From Sabellastarte sp. h YS-2021 (Eukaryota; Annelida; Polychaeta; Sabellida; Sabellidae): 64,000 bases of DNA. Shown one piece after another: positions 63,354 through 64,000 of this stretch. Numbering within the stretch: the first letter of the stretch is position 1; each line of letters starts with the position of its first letter. Both the position numbers and the translations under genes were made by a program. Location of the stretch: assembly GCA_964017235.1 (NCBI GenBank), contig OZ024929.1:61909603-61973602 (forward strand), given 5' to 3'. The notes under the pieces were generated by a model. That model did not search any database and had not been told where the DNA came from. It worked only from the letters and a program-made list of their open reading frames with translations.

Positions 63354-64000
63354 AGTTGTATATAATGACAAATTTCAAATGTCTCGAGCTGAAATCAATG
63401 CCAGTAAAAGTACAGCATTCAAATGGTTTGCATACAGCAAAGCTTTACAAACAACTGTCAAAAACTAGAAAAATGTTTTTGCTAACAAAAACTAAGCGTC
63501 CCAAAAAGGTTCACTGCAATATAATATACAGTAGAAAAAGGTTTTTGAAAATAAAAACCTGCAGTGCTGAGAGAAGAAGTGAAAGTTAAGCAGACAGTGT
63601 GGAAGTTCATGCATTAACATGAAAGAAAAATTTAAGCTTTATTTTGTTTTCTATGGTTATAAATTGCGAAAAGTTAATTGAATAAATGCTGGCTAAGAAT
63701 GCATAAAGCATCAATACTTATAATAGGTCGAAAGTTACACCATAAAACTACTTAATTAAAGAGTAACAGTGCTTTATAAATGCCATATATCTATTTACAT
63801 TTTAGAAAAAGGCATAGTAAAATGTGAGCCTTTAGAAAGGCAAGAAGTTTATGACACAATGCTTTGAACACATCTATCTGGTAAATCTGACCAGCTATCT
63901 AGACTCTTCACATAAGGTTTCCCAATACCTGAATACATTGTAAATCTCTAAAAGCAAGAATAAAATAGATATAAGGCAAAAACACAAAATTGGCTATTTG
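63354..64000. other. AT-rich interval at the window edge
   Basis: No gene is visible. The phrase AGAAAAAGGTTTTTG...AACAAAAAC near 63470-63560 also occurs near 46685, so part of it is a dispersed repeat. Confidence 0.5.

Overview
This window looks like repeat-dominated nuclear DNA from an animal, most likely a marine invertebrate; I cannot name the species. The grounds are eukaryotic retroelements (DIRS-type tyrosine-recombinase elements, a Ty3/Gypsy LTR element, a tRNA-derived SINE, a PIF/Harbinger relic), long AT-rich satellites, a TATA-type promoter and a histone-like 3' stem-loop. No bacterial gene, rRNA, tRNA gene or CRISPR array is visible.

Layout. 1-13656: a pile of minus-strand DIRS copies. 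Copy A (1-2721) is a 3' fragment. An outer element (2722-13656) has its gag split by a complete but internally deleted copy C (6761-11308). 13657-15856: a TATA box, an intronless Myb/SANT-like gene and a histone-type stem-loop. 15857-25061: a very young Ty3/Gypsy element with near-identical 1.36-kb LTRs, a 4-bp target duplication, and gag and pol separated by one in-frame UAG. 25090-28240: three tandem-repeat families (about 155, 133 and 157 bp). 29170-39290: a 150-bp satellite split at 31968/31969 by a 6.2-kb element. That element has DIRS architecture (unequal inverted termini plus an internal complementary region), but its termini are unrelated to the first family and its reverse transcriptase is decayed. 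39290-50490: mixed repeats, including a SINE with a 15-bp target duplication, a 146-bp tandem array, more 155-bp satellite, a Harbinger transposase pseudogene, a CA microsatellite and small hairpin-ended repeats. 50491-62467: DIRS copy D (a second subfamily), with copy F of the first family inserted just upstream of its gag. 62468-64000: a plus-strand ORF with a Cys/His cluster, broken by one nonsense codon.

The DIRS copies share one order (5' ITR, gag, Cys-rich segment, reverse transcriptase/RNase H, overlapping tyrosine recombinase, A-tract, internal complementary region, 3' ITR). Their junctions fall in short A-runs that match the core predicted from the internal complementary region, as expected for recombinase-mediated insertion of a circle. 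Every copy here carries disabling lesions, several exactly at catalytic motifs, so any mobility would need proteins supplied in trans. The Gypsy element is the only mobile element that looks intact.
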